This document shows, piece by piece, positions 63,785-64,000 of a stretch of 64,000 nucleotides of DNA (positions within the stretch are counted from its first letter, which is position 1; each line of letters starts with the position of its first letter). This DNA is from Thiodiazotropha sp040506195 (GTDB lineage: Bacteria > Pseudomonadota > Gammaproteobacteria > Chromatiales > Chromatiaceae). The DNA is taken from NCBI GenBank assembly GCA_040506195.1, contig JBEVXH010000002.1, positions 310,001 through 374,000 of the forward strand, in the 5' to 3' direction. The notes below the pieces were generated by a model. The model saw nothing but the letters and a program-made list of their open reading frames with translations. It was not told the DNA's origin and did no database searches. The position numbers and the translations under genes were made by a program.

Positions 63785-64000
63785 TCAGATCACTTCCAGC
63801 TGCCTGACCAGTAAAGCCAACTGCTCGTCTTCCTCCAGGGCGCCTTCCCAGAATGTATAGACAACCTGCTGCTCACCTTCACCGACGACCAGCTTTGCCT
63901 GAAACGCCTGTCCATCACTCGGCTTTGGGTGATCGCTGAATGACCTAAGGGATGAAACCGCATGCTGAAGCTCAGACTCCTGATGTGTGGTGAGTTTTCC
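63785..64000 (-). CDS. C-terminus of an unrecognised protein (partial)
   Basis: Reading leftwards from the window edge, 71 codons stay open until a TGA at 63785. The residues are soluble and acidic, ending A-L-L-V-R-Q-L-E-V-I, with strand-like segments F-Q-A-K-L-V-V-G and Q-Q-V-V-Y-T-F-W-E-G. The open frame, codon style and GC content support a real gene, but the family is not recognisable from this piece. Confidence 0.5.
   Translation of the reverse strand, partial: GKLTTHQESELQHAVSSLRSFSDHPKPSDGQAFQAKLVVGEGEQQVVYTFWEGALEEDEQLALLVRQLEVI

Overview
The window reads as a chromosomal segment of a Gammaproteobacterium. Gene content (c-type cytochromes, a periplasmic molybdopterin oxidoreductase, TauE/SafE exporter, exosortase-linked exopolysaccharide genes, CBS-PAS-GGDEF-EAL signalling) and codon style resemble sulfur-cycling or chemosynthetic marine lineages. 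The taxonomic call is inference only, because no rRNA or tRNA gene is present.

Region 1 (1-14.6 kb) is housekeeping and accessory material: the start of a secreted protein at the left edge, a ribbon-helix-helix protein with a coiled-coil partner, an alpha/beta hydrolase, a BASS-family transporter, a 1110-residue CBS/PAS/GGDEF/EAL protein, a glutamine amidotransferase with a SugE/Gdx-type SMR exporter, an RND adaptor and pump, and a DUF481 outer-membrane protein. Gene decay is visible: a TrmO-like pseudogene, a headless SDR fragment and a truncated lipoprotein.

Region 2 (15-31.7 kb) is the most interesting part. A leftward cluster encodes a secreted protein with three internal repeats, a small secreted protein, a Met/Gly/Ser-repeat secreted protein, a pentaheme cytochrome c, a Tat-exported molybdopterin catalytic subunit, a four-cluster FeS subunit, a TorD-like chaperone, a 38-residue small protein, a multi-cluster ferredoxin and a thioredoxin-NHL lipoprotein. 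Across from it lie a sensor kinase with a CxxCH heme motif in its periplasmic domain and an NtrC-type activator. I found two good sigma-54 promoters facing the cluster (24462-24476 and 25641-25655) and three copies of a TGAC-N5-GTCA palindrome at enhancer-like distances. Together these suggest a heme-sensing, sigma-54-controlled respiratory system whose substrate I cannot name. A thioredoxin-fold protein, a beta-propeller-like protein and a TauE/SafE exporter follow the regulator.

Region 3 (31.7-35.6 kb) is a junction with a 364-bp internally deleted IS3-family element, a FemAB/BioF2-like acyltransferase, an IS256 transposase fragment and an N-terminal stump of phosphomannomutase.

Region 4 (34.6-62.1 kb) is an exopolysaccharide locus bounded by two ExeA-type AAA ATPases. 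It contains rfbBACD for dTDP-L-rhamnose, a PrsT-like TPR lipoprotein, an exosortase-EpsI fusion, an AT-rich core (sulfotransferase, acetyltransferase, two GT4 glycosyltransferases, polymerase, beta-helix protein, flippase, tyrosine kinase, chain-length protein), a WcaJ-like initiating transferase and cysC. The cysC plus sulfotransferase pair suggests a sulfated polymer. No outer-membrane polysaccharide exporter and no sorting substrate is present. An unrecognised 314-residue protein and a partial gene close the window.
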